Source of the DNA: Dyadobacter subterraneus
GTDB lineage: Bacteria > Bacteroidota > Bacteroidia > Cytophagales > Spirosomataceae
Direction: 5' to 3'
Assembly: GCF_015221875.1 (NCBI RefSeq)
Contig: NZ_JACYGY010000001.1
Location: 2,356,001 to 2,420,000, forward strand
Length of the DNA stretch: 64,000 nucleotides
A model generated the notes under the pieces. The model was given only the letters and a program-made list of their open reading frames with translations, did not search any database and was not told the origin of the DNA. The position numbers and the translations under genes are program-made. Shown here piece after piece: positions 36,391 through 45,922 of the stretch. Each line of letters begins with the position of its first letter. The stretch's first letter is position 1.

Positions 36391-36985
36391 ATTGGTTTTA
36401 TGTTAAATTGATAATTGAGTCGAGTGCCCTTATCAATGATTATACCCGACACGAAATGGTAATTCTTTTCCCTTTTTAAATGCCAATTATCCCGAAAATG
36501 CATATGTGGGAATTCACGTTTTACGGATGAGGCGATTTTTTTATTGCCTACTTATGATAAATCAGAACGGAAGAGCAATGCCAACGATATCACGTTTGAA
36601 AAGCGAAGGCGGCCATGCAAAACCAATCGAATTTTTAATAAACTTTTTAATATAGGAATTAGAAATATTCAGCAGGTACCCAATTATAAAACCGGCCCTT
36701 AACTTTGCTTACCGGTACAGAATTTAGATAGGTACTTATTCATCTATGCAGCAGCCTGTCAGCTTTTGTGATAATCGTTGAAGAAAAAATTAAAACATAC
36801 AAGTGAACTGAAATTATTAAAATTGATCATTTGCCAAATTAAATATTAGATTTAACATTTTTAACTTAACTTTATTTTGAAATAAATTCTTAAATCCAAA
36901 TTAAAATATAAGTCTAATAAATCCTTGGAATTGTTTACTTTCTTTTAAAACCTAAACTCAGGCAATTGCTAAATACATTACAGGC
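36391..36985. other. Long regulatory gap upstream of the sigma-SusCD locus
   Basis: AT-rich, particularly 36780-36950. It must hold promoters for the DUF4142 gene and for the sigma factor, but no box or palindrome stands out. Confidence 0.35.
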
Positions 36986-37570
36986 ATGGTAGATTACGAC
37001 GAACTTTCCGACGACGAATTAACTACTTTGTTAAAAACAGGAGAGAATGCAGCTTTTGAAGAAATCTATAACCGCTATTGGAATAAAATGTTCCTGATGG
37101 CGCATCGTATCGTAAAATCTTCGGAAATAGCTGAGGAGATCACTCAGGATGTATTTTTACTGTTGTGGACCAAGCGGGAAACACTCAGCATTGCAAGTCT
37201 TCGGCAGTATCTTGCTGCGATGCTGCGTTATGAGGTTTACCGGTCCCTTTCCAAAATAAAAAAACAACAAGTTTATGAGAACGAGATCAGAAACACTAGC
37301 TCGCCTTTTGTTTCCATTGAAAAGGACATTGAAAACAGATTATTACTGGAAATTATAACAACACTGACCAACCGGCTCTCTGAAAAATGCAGACTTGTAT
37401 TTCAGTATAACAAGTTAGAGGACAGATCCCTTACCGACATATGCGAACAGTTGCAGATATCTCCTAAAACTGCCGAAGCTCACCTGACAAAAGCATTGAA
37501 AGTAGTGCGTGCGGGGCTAAGTGGTTCGATAAATTTTATTCTGCAAATAATTATTTTGACGCAATTATAA
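36986..37570 (+). CDS. ECF sigma factor, FecI-like (SusCD-associated)
   Basis: 194 residues of the Bacteroidota RpoE/FecI expansion family. Region 2 (about 22-90) has FEEIYNRYWNKMFLMAHRIV and AEEITQDVFLLLWTKRE. Region 4 (about 125-180) has LSEKCRLVFQYNKLEDRSLTD and ISPKTAEAHLTKALK, and the protein ends with a hydrophobic tail. It is followed by FecR, SusC and SusD, so it should transcribe them when the SusC receptor signals substrate outside. Confidence 0.92.
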   Translation: MVDYDELSDDELTTLLKTGENAAFEEIYNRYWNKMFLMAHRIVKSSEIAEEITQDVFLLLWTKRETLSIASLRQYLAAMLRYEVYRSLSKIKKQQVYENEIRNTSSPFVSIEKDIENRLLLEIITTLTNRLSEKCRLVFQYNKLEDRSLTDICEQLQISPKTAEAHLTKALKVVRAGLSGSINFILQIIILTQL

Positions 37571-37667
37571 GCGCCAATAAAAAATAATCTAAAAATTTTC
37601 AATTACTACTAAGGGGTTTTGCTTACTTCCATACTCTGTGCTTACAGAGGAATAATCCCGGATAAGC

Positions 37668-38648
37668 ATGAACCAAGAATATCTAAAAATATTAGCTCAA
37701 AAATTTCTTGATGGTACTGCCAGCGAAGAAGAAAAGCAGCTGCTTCATAGCTGGTATGATAAAACAACACTATCCGGTGAATCGGAAATCGTTGTTTCTG
37801 AAAACTATGAAACAGAAGAGCAGTTAAAACAAAGCATTTTAGGAAGGCTAAAAGATAGCATTGCGCAAAATGAGGCAGAACAAGAACCGGTGTCCTCTGG
37901 TTTATTTCGCAGGCTTGGTATCTGGGCGGCTTCTGCGGCGGCCGTAATAACGCTTGCCATATTTGCTTGGCATAAAACAAGGCCGGCTTCTGAAAGCGTG
38001 ATGCAACTGGTCCATGCACCATTCGGTCAGACTATCTCTATTCAGCTTTCCGACGGCTCCAAACTTTGGCTTAATTCCGGATCAACGGTCAGGTTTCCGA
38101 AAATCTTTACTCAAAAACTGCGTGAAATTACACTGGTAAACGGACAAGCCTTCTTTGATGTCGTTCACGAGTCAAAACGTCCTTTTGTGGTAAGGACAAA
38201 AACGCTGGACGTGACCGTTCTTGGAACTTCATTTGATGTAAAAGCATATGACAACGACGGCCAGTCGAAGGTTACTGTAAAATCCGGAAAAGTGGGTGTA
38301 AGCCTTCACAATCAACCTGGAAAACCGGCCGTTATGCTATTACCCGAAAAGCAGATTATTGTTCAAAATAAAAAGTCAGAAATTAAAATCAGCGAAATCA
38401 GCCCACCTGCCATCGCACCTTGGAAAGACAACCGGAATGTACTGGAAGATGAGCCGCTTTCAGAGGTTTTTCATGCCCTGGAAAGAAAGTACAATCAGCA
38501 TATTGTTGTAGAAAAGAAAGCACTTGAAGAAGAAAAAATATCAATAACACTTGATAACCAGCCATTAACGGATGTGCTGAAAGTTCTTAGTTTTTCCAAA
38601 AAATTTAACTATTCACAACTTAACGACAGCACCATCGTAATCAGATAA
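37668..38648 (+). CDS. FecR-type anti-sigma factor
   Basis: 326 residues. A cytoplasmic N-terminus (about 1-82) precedes a membrane helix (83-103). A periplasmic FecR domain follows (about 118-215, with SDGSKLWLNSGSTVRFP and VLGTSFDVKAY), then a C-terminal DUF4974-like domain (about 255-325, DEPLSEVFHALERKYNQHI). It holds the upstream sigma factor inactive until the N-terminal STN domain of the SusC protein signals across the periplasm. It starts 97 bases after the sigma gene. Confidence 0.92.
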   Translation: MNQEYLKILAQKFLDGTASEEEKQLLHSWYDKTTLSGESEIVVSENYETEEQLKQSILGRLKDSIAQNEAEQEPVSSGLFRRLGIWAASAAAVITLAIFAWHKTRPASESVMQLVHAPFGQTISIQLSDGSKLWLNSGSTVRFPKIFTQKLREITLVNGQAFFDVVHESKRPFVVRTKTLDVTVLGTSFDVKAYDNDGQSKVTVKSGKVGVSLHNQPGKPAVMLLPEKQIIVQNKKSEIKISEISPPAIAPWKDNRNVLEDEPLSEVFHALERKYNQHIVVEKKALEEEKISITLDNQPLTDVLKVLSFSKKFNYSQLNDSTIVIR

Positions 38649-38809
38649 AACTACAATCAGGTCGGCTTTCTAGGAAAGTACTACCAACAAAAACCGGGAA
38701 CACTGCAAATGTCCCCGGAATGAGATCCTCTCCTGCTGTGCAATGCTTCGAACCATCAACAGTCAGAAGGGTAACGTTTAACAGGTTAATCATTAAACAT
38801 CAGACAAAT

Positions 38810-41800
38810 ATGGTGAATTATTACCGTAAGGGACTCCCCTTATTGAAAAAATGTATGCGCATTTCTACGCTAATTTTAGGCATTAACCTATTGACTGCGG
38901 CATTACTGGCGGCCAGTCCCAGTGAAGCCCAGCATGTGCATATGGACGTCCGCCAGACGCGGGTCAAAAATGTGCTCCGGCAAATTGAGCAACAGGCTCA
39001 TGTTACATTTGCTTTCGACGAAAAACTGATTCGAAATACGCCCCAGGTCACGCTTTATGCGATGGGGCTGCCGCTGAATGACATACTGAAGCTCATCGAG
39101 AAGCAAACTTCTCTGGAATTCAAGCAAGTGGGCAGTATGATTGGTATCACAGAGAAGACAAAAGCTGAAAAGATCCAGGAGGCAAAAAATCTTTCCTCAC
39201 AGGTAAACATCCGTTTGATAAAAGGCAAGGTAACCGACGAAAAAGGCGAATCTCTTCCTTCCGTCGCCATCCGCCTAAAGGGCTCTAATGAAGGTACAAT
39301 GACCGATGTGGAAGGAAATTACCAGATCAATATTCCCGGCGACGAATCGATACTTATTTTCAGTTTTATCGGTTTTATGGGACAGGAAGTAATGGTGGGA
39401 TCGCGCGGTGTTGTCGATATAGTGTTGAAACCTGATGTTTCTACACTGTCTGAACTGGTGGTAACGGGTTATAGCTCGCAGCGTAAAAAGGATTTGATCG
39501 GTGCAGTTTCAGTGGTTGATGTTGAACAGTTGAATCAGACGCCCAGTGGAACCGTAACAAGTCAGTTGCAGGGCCGCGCTTCCGGGGTAACAATTTCGGG
39601 CTCCGGTCAGCCGGGAGAATCGCCCCAAATCCAGATCCGCGGAATTAACACTTTTGGAAATAATGCTCCCTTATATGTAGTGGACGGCGTTCCAACAACT
39701 TCCATTTCTGATTTGAACCCTAATGATATCGGTTCCATGCAGGTTTTGAAAGATGCGGGATCGGCTTCTATTTACGGTTCCCGTGCTGCGAATGGCGTTA
39801 TTATTATTACAACCAAAAAAGGAAAAGATAAGGTAAAAGTAAATTACACCGCTTACTATGGAATTCAAACGCCTCCTGGCGGCAATGTATGGAACACTTT
39901 ATCACCGCTGGAACAGGCACAACTTAAATTCAAAGTTCAGCAAAATTCTGGCTTAACCGTTGGTGATGATCAATATGGTTATGGGGCAGCGCCGGTTTTG
40001 CCAGATTATATCCTTCCAACAGGCGCCAAAGAAGGAGACCCGGGAACGGATCCATCGCTTTACTATGTCAATCCAAATTACACTTCCGTTGACGATTTCA
40101 ATACCTTCAACCAAATCGTAAAAGCAAATAAAGCGGGAACAGATTGGTTTCATGAAATCTTTAAAAAAGCGCCGTCAACGAGTCATAACATTTCACTAAG
40201 CGGCGGGAATGACCAGGGAAATTATCTTTTCTCTTTGAATTATTTCAACCAGCAAGGGGCCCTTACAAACACTTATCTGAAAAGATATACGCTGCGTTCC
40301 AACAGCCAGTACAATATTGGCAAACACATCAGAATTGGTGAAAACCTGGCATATTCCATCAGCGACAATCCACGAAGCTATTTATCTGATGGCGGTTCTG
40401 CAATTGCATTTTCTTTTCGCATGCAGCCGATTGTTCCGGTCCATGACATTATGGGCAACTATGCGGGAAGCCGCGCTTCTGGCATGGGTGATGCTTTTAA
40501 TCCGGTTGCTATGCGTGAACGTACACGCTACAATAAGGGTTTGAGCAACCGTCTGTTTGGAAATGTTTTCGCTGAGTTTGACTTGTTCAAATATTTTACC
40601 TTCCGTTCCAGTTTTGGTGGTGAAAATTACTCAGGAAGATCCAACAGCTTCGACTTCCCAACTTACGAAAACAAAGAAAACAGCAATACCAATACTTACT
40701 CGGAAGATTCGTATTCGGGTTATAACTGGACCTGGTCAAACCTTGTGACTTTCCACAAAAGCATGGGAAAACATGAGCTGACTGTTGTTGCAGGCAGTGA
40801 AAGTTACAACAGCAAAGGTTATGATGTGGGTGGAAGTACCCAGGGCTATTTTTCTTTTGATCCCAATTATATGAATCTTTCAACGGGTTCGGGCACAAGA
40901 AGTAATTATAGCAGTCGTTCAGGCGATGCGCTATATTCACTGCTGGGGCGGGTCGATTATATTTATGCGGATAAATACCTTTTCGGTGCCGTAATTCGCC
41001 GTGACGGATCATCGAAATTCATCAATAAAAGATATGGAACATTTCCGGCTGTCAGCGCGGGCTGGCGGATTTCCCAGGAGAATTTCATGAAAGGAATTTC
41101 CTGGCTGGATGATTTGAAACTGCGCGTCAACTACGGTGTCATGGGTAATCAGATCAACGTAGGATCAGGTAATGCATTCACAACATATGGATCCAATCGC
41201 CGCAGTTCTTATTATGATTTGAACGGTACCGGCAACGCAGGCGCTTTGGAAGGTTTTGAAAAATCGCAGATCGGAAATCCTGATGCTGTTTGGGAAAAAA
41301 ATATAAGTACCAATATTGGTGTTGATGCAACTTTCCTGAAAGGTCATCTGGACATTATCGCTGATTATTATATCAAGGAGGTAAAAGACCTGCTTTTCAA
41401 TCCCTCTCTGATAGGAACTGCCGGAGGTGGAAATGTGCCTTTTGTGAATATCGGACAAATGAAAAACAAAGGAATTGATCTTCAGGTTAATTCAAAATTT
41501 GATCTGGCCCGCGACTTGAAATTAAATGCCACTTTAACGTTTACAACCTACAACAATAAAATTTTGAAGGTTACCAACAGCGCGAATTATTTCGATCTGG
41601 AAGGTCGTGGATTTGACGGAGCGTCGATTGTCAGAAATCAGGTCGGTAATTCTATCGGCCAGTTTTTTGGATATAAAGTTGATGGATTCTGGAACACGCA
41701 GGAAGAAATTGACCAGGCAAATGCTCTGGCAGTTAAGCAAACCGGCAACCCGGATGCAGTCTATCAGGAAGGTGCGGCCCTTGGCCGTTTCCGTTACGCA

Positions 41801-42373
41801 AACACCAATGGAGACGGGGTTATTTCTTCTGCCGACCGCACGATGCTGGGTAATCCAAATCCGGATTTTAGTTACGGTTTGAACCTTGCGTTTAACTATA
41901 AAAACTTCGATTTCAGCATGTTCCTTTACGGGGTCCAGGGAAATGAAGTATGGAACCAGACACTTTGGTGGACAGATTTTAACTCATCCCGTTCAGGCGC
42001 GAAAAGTAAAACAGCTTTGTACAATTCATGGACACCAGAAAATCACAATGCAAAAGCACCGATCCAGGAAAATGCCAGTTCTTTTAGCACGATCAACGTT
42101 CCAAACTCATATTTTGTTGAGGACGGGTCTTATCTGCGCGCTAAAAACATCCAGATTGGCTATACTTTTCCTCAGGGATTGTTGAAAAAAATTAAGGTGC
42201 AGCAGCTGCGGCTTTACCTTCAGGCGACCAATTTATTTACAATCACAGGTTACTCGGGACTTGACCCTGAAATCAGCAGAAACAGAGATAATAGCCCAAC
42301 TGTCATCGGTCTGGACGAAGGTTCTTATCCTTCTTCACGCCAGTACACTGTGGGCATTAACCTTACTTTTTAA
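38810..42373 (+). CDS. SusC/RagA-family TonB-linked outer-membrane receptor with STN domain
   Basis: The ATG at 38810 (MVNYYRKGLPLLKKCMRIS) gives 1187 residues; the open frame from 38720 is only an extension. Order: a signal peptide ending near SEAQ, an STN domain (about 65-115, LNDILKLIEKQTSLEFKQV), a carboxypeptidase-like domain (about 138-210) and the SusC box (ELVVTGYSSQRKKDLIGAVS). A plug with IQIRGINTFGNNAPLYVVDG and a 22-strand barrel ending VGINLTF complete it. With SusD it imports a glycan or other large nutrient. The STN domain is the part that talks to FecR, so it is self-inducing. Confidence 0.95.
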   Translation: MVNYYRKGLPLLKKCMRISTLILGINLLTAALLAASPSEAQHVHMDVRQTRVKNVLRQIEQQAHVTFAFDEKLIRNTPQVTLYAMGLPLNDILKLIEKQTSLEFKQVGSMIGITEKTKAEKIQEAKNLSSQVNIRLIKGKVTDEKGESLPSVAIRLKGSNEGTMTDVEGNYQINIPGDESILIFSFIGFMGQEVMVGSRGVVDIVLKPDVSTLSELVVTGYSSQRKKDLIGAVSVVDVEQLNQTPSGTVTSQLQGRASGVTISGSGQPGESPQIQIRGINTFGNNAPLYVVDGVPTTSISDLNPNDIGSMQVLKDAGSASIYGSRAANGVIIITTKKGKDKVKVNYTAYYGIQTPPGGNVWNTLSPLEQAQLKFKVQQNSGLTVGDDQYGYGAAPVLPDYILPTGAKEGDPGTDPSLYYVNPNYTSVDDFNTFNQIVKANKAGTDWFHEIFKKAPSTSHNISLSGGNDQGNYLFSLNYFNQQGALTNTYLKRYTLRSNSQYNIGKHIRIGENLAYSISDNPRSYLSDGGSAIAFSFRMQPIVPVHDIMGNYAGSRASGMGDAFNPVAMRERTRYNKGLSNRLFGNVFAEFDLFKYFTFRSSFGGENYSGRSNSFDFPTYENKENSNTNTYSEDSYSGYNWTWSNLVTFHKSMGKHELTVVAGSESYNSKGYDVGGSTQGYFSFDPNYMNLSTGSGTRSNYSSRSGDALYSLLGRVDYIYADKYLFGAVIRRDGSSKFINKRYGTFPAVSAGWRISQENFMKGISWLDDLKLRVNYGVMGNQINVGSGNAFTTYGSNRRSSYYDLNGTGNAGALEGFEKSQIGNPDAVWEKNISTNIGVDATFLKGHLDIIADYYIKEVKDLLFNPSLIGTAGGGNVPFVNIGQMKNKGIDLQVNSKFDLARDLKLNATLTFTTYNNKILKVTNSANYFDLEGRGFDGASIVRNQVGNSIGQFFGYKVDGFWNTQEEIDQANALAVKQTGNPDAVYQEGAALGRFRYANTNGDGVISSADRTMLGNPNPDFSYGLNLAFNYKNFDFSMFLYGVQGNEVWNQTLWWTDFNSSRSGAKSKTALYNSWTPENHNAKAPIQENASSFSTINVPNSYFVEDGSYLRAKNIQIGYTFPQGLLKKIKVQQLRLYLQATNLFTITGYSGLDPEISRNRDNSPTVIGLDEGSYPSSRQYTVGINLTF

Positions 42374-42392
42374 TTTGATCAGAGCGACAGAT

Positions 42393-44171
42393 ATGAAAAA
42401 AATATTCAACTATATAGGAGCTATTTGTTTGGTCATCTCCTTGCTTTTCTTGCAGGCTTGTCAGGATGATTTTCTTGACAAACCAGTTCAGGGAGCGTTA
42501 GGTGATGATGTTTTAGCAAACGCAAAAGGTCTTGATGCGCTTCTTACCGGTGCCTATGGCGCGCTGGACGGGCAGGGAGATTTTACAGGCGGAAGCGGCT
42601 GGGAGTCTGCACCGGATAACTGGATTTACGGAGCCGTTGCCGCAGGTGACGCGCACAAAGGAAGTGACGGAGGGGACCAGACGCCAATTGCAGCAATCGC
42701 GACTTTTACTTCCGGAGCCGACAATGGTTTTTTTAATACAAAATGGAAAGCGTTGTATGAAGGTGTTACCCGCTCAAATACGGTTCTAAGAGTTTTGGCA
42801 CTGGTTAAAGACCTGCCGGAAACAGAAAAAGCACCTATTGAAGCACAAGCCCGTTTTCTTCGCGGCCATTATTATTTTGAGCTGAAAAAAATGTGGAACA
42901 TGGTTCCCTGGATTGATGAAACCACCACGGATTTCAACCAGCCAAATGATGTAGATATCTGGCCGATGATTGAGGCTGATCTGAAATTTGCTTATGAAAA
43001 TTTACCAGCGACACAGTCGCAGGTGGGGCGTGTAAACAAATGGGCTGCCGGCGCTTATCTGGGTAAAACTTATCTTTATCAAAAGAAATTTGACTTGGCA
43101 CTTCCGGTTTTTACTGATGTGATTGCCAGTGGGGTAACTTCCAACGGGTTAAAATACGGACTTGTAGAATTCAAGGATAACTTTGATGCTTCGACCAAGA
43201 ATAATGCAGAATCTGTTTTTGCAATTCAAATGGTGGCCAACGACGGAACACTGGATATTTACAGTGCGAACATGGGAGGGATGCTTAATTTTCCATATGG
43301 TACAGGAGCTCCTTTCAGCTGCTGCGGGTTTTATCAGCCTTCTCAGGCACTTGTGAATTCATACCGGACGGATGCAAACGGTCTTCCGCTTTTGGATGGT
43401 CCTAACAGCAGTCCGGTAAAAAATGACATGGGACTTACCTCATCAACGCCTTTTACTCCGGATGCAGGAACGCTTGATCCGCGTCTGGACTGGACTGTTG
43501 GGAGAAGGGGCATTCCTTATCATGACTGGGGACTTTTTCCGGGAATGGACTGGGTAAGAGACCAGGCATATGCGGGGCCATATGCGCCGAAAAAAAATAT
43601 TCACAGACAGAAAAACCAGGATATTTATGCAGATCTTAGTTCCTGGGCACCGGGAAATGCGATTAATGTGCTGGTAATACGTTTTGCTGATGTTCTGTTG
43701 ATGGCAGCCGAAGCAGAGGCAAATGCTGGAAGTCTTCAAAAGGCAGAGGATTACGTTAATCTGGTAAGAGCCAGGGCAGCAAAACCATCCGGATGGCTTT
43801 ATCAGTATCTGGATGAATCCAATCCTATGGCAGGCTTTTCAGACAAACCGGCAGCAAACTATGCTATTAAACCATATCCGGCGGGTAAATTTGCTAGTGG
43901 GGGTAAGGACTATGCTTTAAAAGCAATTTATTTTGAAAGAGGTATTGAACTGGCCATGGAAGGACACCGCTTTTTTGATCTGGTACGCTGGGGAATTGCC
44001 GATCAGAAATTGAATGCATTCTTCTCGTATGAATCAAAAATTACCACCGATTTAAACGGAGCCAAATTCACCAACAGCAAAAATGTTTATTACCCGATTC
44101 CACAATATCAGATCGATATGAGTGTTGTGGGTGGCGTAGCAAAGCTGAAACAGAACCCTGGCTATAACTAG
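42393..44171 (+). CDS. SusD/RagB-family nutrient-binding lipoprotein
   Basis: The ATG at 42393 (MKKIFNYIGAICLVISLLF) gives 592 residues with lipobox LQAC (Cys 23). An open frame extends back into susC but lacks a signal. SusD motifs are visible: ARFLRGHYYFELKKMWNMVP (TPR-like region, about 150), VLVIRFADVLLMAAEAEAN (about 430) and FFERGIELAMEGHRFFDLVRW-type sequence near 515 (YFERGIELAMEGHRFFDL). It lies 20 bases after susC and forms the lid of the SusCD complex. No glycoside hydrolase follows, so the substrate is unclear. Confidence 0.95.
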   Translation: MKKIFNYIGAICLVISLLFLQACQDDFLDKPVQGALGDDVLANAKGLDALLTGAYGALDGQGDFTGGSGWESAPDNWIYGAVAAGDAHKGSDGGDQTPIAAIATFTSGADNGFFNTKWKALYEGVTRSNTVLRVLALVKDLPETEKAPIEAQARFLRGHYYFELKKMWNMVPWIDETTTDFNQPNDVDIWPMIEADLKFAYENLPATQSQVGRVNKWAAGAYLGKTYLYQKKFDLALPVFTDVIASGVTSNGLKYGLVEFKDNFDASTKNNAESVFAIQMVANDGTLDIYSANMGGMLNFPYGTGAPFSCCGFYQPSQALVNSYRTDANGLPLLDGPNSSPVKNDMGLTSSTPFTPDAGTLDPRLDWTVGRRGIPYHDWGLFPGMDWVRDQAYAGPYAPKKNIHRQKNQDIYADLSSWAPGNAINVLVIRFADVLLMAAEAEANAGSLQKAEDYVNLVRARAAKPSGWLYQYLDESNPMAGFSDKPAANYAIKPYPAGKFASGGKDYALKAIYFERGIELAMEGHRFFDLVRWGIADQKLNAFFSYESKITTDLNGAKFTNSKNVYYPIPQYQIDMSVVGGVAKLKQNPGYN

Positions 44172-44186
44172 GCAGGGTTTTTAATA

Positions 44187-44230
44187 TTTGCAAATCCCCC
44201 CGCAATTCAGTTTGAGGTGGGATTTGCAAA
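44187..44230. terminator. Bidirectional terminator between susD and the convergent gene
   Basis: Twelve bases tttgcaaatccc pair perfectly with gggatttgcaaa across a 20-base loop, directly between the stops of susD (44171) and the convergent membrane protein gene (44239). Confidence 0.65.
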
Positions 44231-44238
44231 CATTAATC

Positions 44239-45618
44239 TCATCTGATTTCCGCCGTTAGGGATTCTGGTAAAACTTTCAGCAAACCAGGATCATCCAGTA
44301 TTGTTTTAAATTTTTCAGGATTTGGGTAGGAAATTTGCATTCGCGGTTTTTTAAGTATCTTTTCGTCGCGTGTTTTCAAGTACAATTGTATATTTTTAGT
44401 CTGTATCAATCTGATGGCCCGGTCATTTTTCATCGTTTCGATATCGCGGGGAAGCCTTTGTGCATGGCTGAAAAAAAGTGCACCAAAAAAGATGATTGCC
44501 AAAATCCTGAATGCCATCAATGACTTTCGATTTTGTCCAAAAATTTCGGCCGCCCGAATGACGAACCATGCATTGCCAGCCAAGCCAAGTTGCAAAAGGT
44601 CTGTGTAGCGCGAGGAAACTTCAAATAGCTCATGACCTCTTCCGTAGGCAAGTGCCAAAACCTGTGCGCCGGTCCATATAAAACAACCAAACATTAATAA
44701 GTCACAGCGGGTAAAACGTCTGGACATCAAAAGTACAGGAATTATTATCAGCACAGGTAACCAAAGCAAACCGATGTATAATTTATGGTCAGTTAGGGGC
44801 CATCCCATGATTCGAATGGTCGTTTTAACCATTTCTGTGATATTTTGCGCATGAAGGAAGTGGTGCCCGGCTACATAAGGCATCGTTAGATATCCGGTCG
44901 CAGGAATCATTATCAGAATAAAAATGATAACCAGCGATTTTACTGACCAACTTTTTTTGATATAACCATCAACACTATAAACAATGGCCACCACAATAGG
45001 TGTAATAAGTCCGGAAGCCATCGTCAAAACGCTCAGACCGCAAAACATTGCTACAATGATCATTGCCCGGATACTTTGTGGACGATGTACAGAAAGTGCA
45101 AGCGCAGACAAGCTTAAAAGATTAAGAAAATAAAACTGGTTTTGAAAACCTATCAGCATATTTTCCCATGAAAAAGGAAATGTTGCCCCCGCAACAATTA
45201 CTGCTGCGATAAGCCACCTCGGCCCGTGTAACGCTTTTAGTTTGTAGAGTAGCCATAGCAGTAAAATGGGCGTTAAGGCGCCCAGAATGATGTTCAACCT
45301 TGTTTCGGTCAGGTTACTCCATGCACCGGTTAGTTCAAAACCAAGCAAGGTCATTAGCCGGGTCAGAAATATTCTGTGCTCATTGTGACTATTCCAAAGG
45401 TCAGAAAAAACCAGTTTCCCTTCGGTCCAGGGTTTTAACAATCCAATCCATTCGGCATCCCATTGATCCAGAAAAGGTAATGCAACAGCAAATTTTTCTA
45501 CGTAATACCACCTTGCGAGAATAATGAGGATGGAAATAAAAGGGAGTATTGATGGCCAGTTAACATCCGTTTTAGATGCTTTTTTAACGGGCTTAAAAGT
45601 AGGGACATATTCAGTCAT
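44239..45618 (-). CDS. Polytopic membrane protein, possibly GT39/ArnT-like
   Basis: 459 residues with about eleven membrane helices. After the first helix comes a periplasmic loop with acidic and aromatic residues, FLDQWDAEWIGLLKPW (about 49-64), and then LWNSHNEHRIFLTRLM. An acidic motif in the first loop is how polyprenyl-sugar glycosyltransferases of the GT39/ArnT fold bind their donor, so a similar role is plausible, but the family is not certain. The last 70 residues are soluble. Convergent with the SusCD locus, not part of it. Confidence 0.55.
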   Translation of the reverse strand: MTEYVPTFKPVKKASKTDVNWPSILPFISILIILARWYYVEKFAVALPFLDQWDAEWIGLLKPWTEGKLVFSDLWNSHNEHRIFLTRLMTLLGFELTGAWSNLTETRLNIILGALTPILLLWLLYKLKALHGPRWLIAAVIVAGATFPFSWENMLIGFQNQFYFLNLLSLSALALSVHRPQSIRAMIIVAMFCGLSVLTMASGLITPIVVAIVYSVDGYIKKSWSVKSLVIIFILIMIPATGYLTMPYVAGHHFLHAQNITEMVKTTIRIMGWPLTDHKLYIGLLWLPVLIIIPVLLMSRRFTRCDLLMFGCFIWTGAQVLALAYGRGHELFEVSSRYTDLLQLGLAGNAWFVIRAAEIFGQNRKSLMAFRILAIIFFGALFFSHAQRLPRDIETMKNDRAIRLIQTKNIQLYLKTRDEKILKKPRMQISYPNPEKFKTILDDPGLLKVLPESLTAEIR

Positions 45619-45922
45619 TTTTATTGGAAATCAAAATGACTATATATCTTTTTATACTTTTTCCGGCAAAACGGTCCGAAGATAACCGCAAGGTCCTATC
45701 AGAAATCAATGTCATCACTTTTAAAATTGTTAAGCGGTAGTTTTGAATCATGCTTCGTTGTAAGCAGAATTATGATTCGAATTCATATTAATGAGTCGGA
45801 AAATGCCTGGTTGGTTGCAATGGTGAATAAATTTTTCTTTATACGAATTGCTTAAATCGCTGCTGAAAATTAAAAAATCTAAGCGGGTATTTAAAAAAAT
45901 CTAACCGGGTAGTTAAAATATT
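45619..45922. other. Intergenic region with a short tandem repeat
   Basis: The repeat at 45870-45911 is listed separately. The rest is AT-rich and shows no gene. Confidence 0.4.
45870..45911. repeat. Two tandem direct repeats
   Basis: Two near-identical copies of ttaaaaaatctaaScgggta, 21 bases apart from start to start (45870-45889 and 45891-45911). They lie just after the stop of the AraC gene and 250 bases before the minus-strand membrane gene. Two direct half-sites on one face of the helix are how AraC proteins bind, so they may be regulator sites. Confidence 0.45.

Noticed and set aside
38720..38809. An upstream start for the SusC protein
   Set aside because: The extra 30 residues have no signal character; the ATG at 38810 leads into the usual SusC leader.
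42261..42392. A SusD start inside the susC gene
   Set aside because: The extended N-terminus lacks a signal, while the ATG at 42393 begins a perfect lipoprotein signal.
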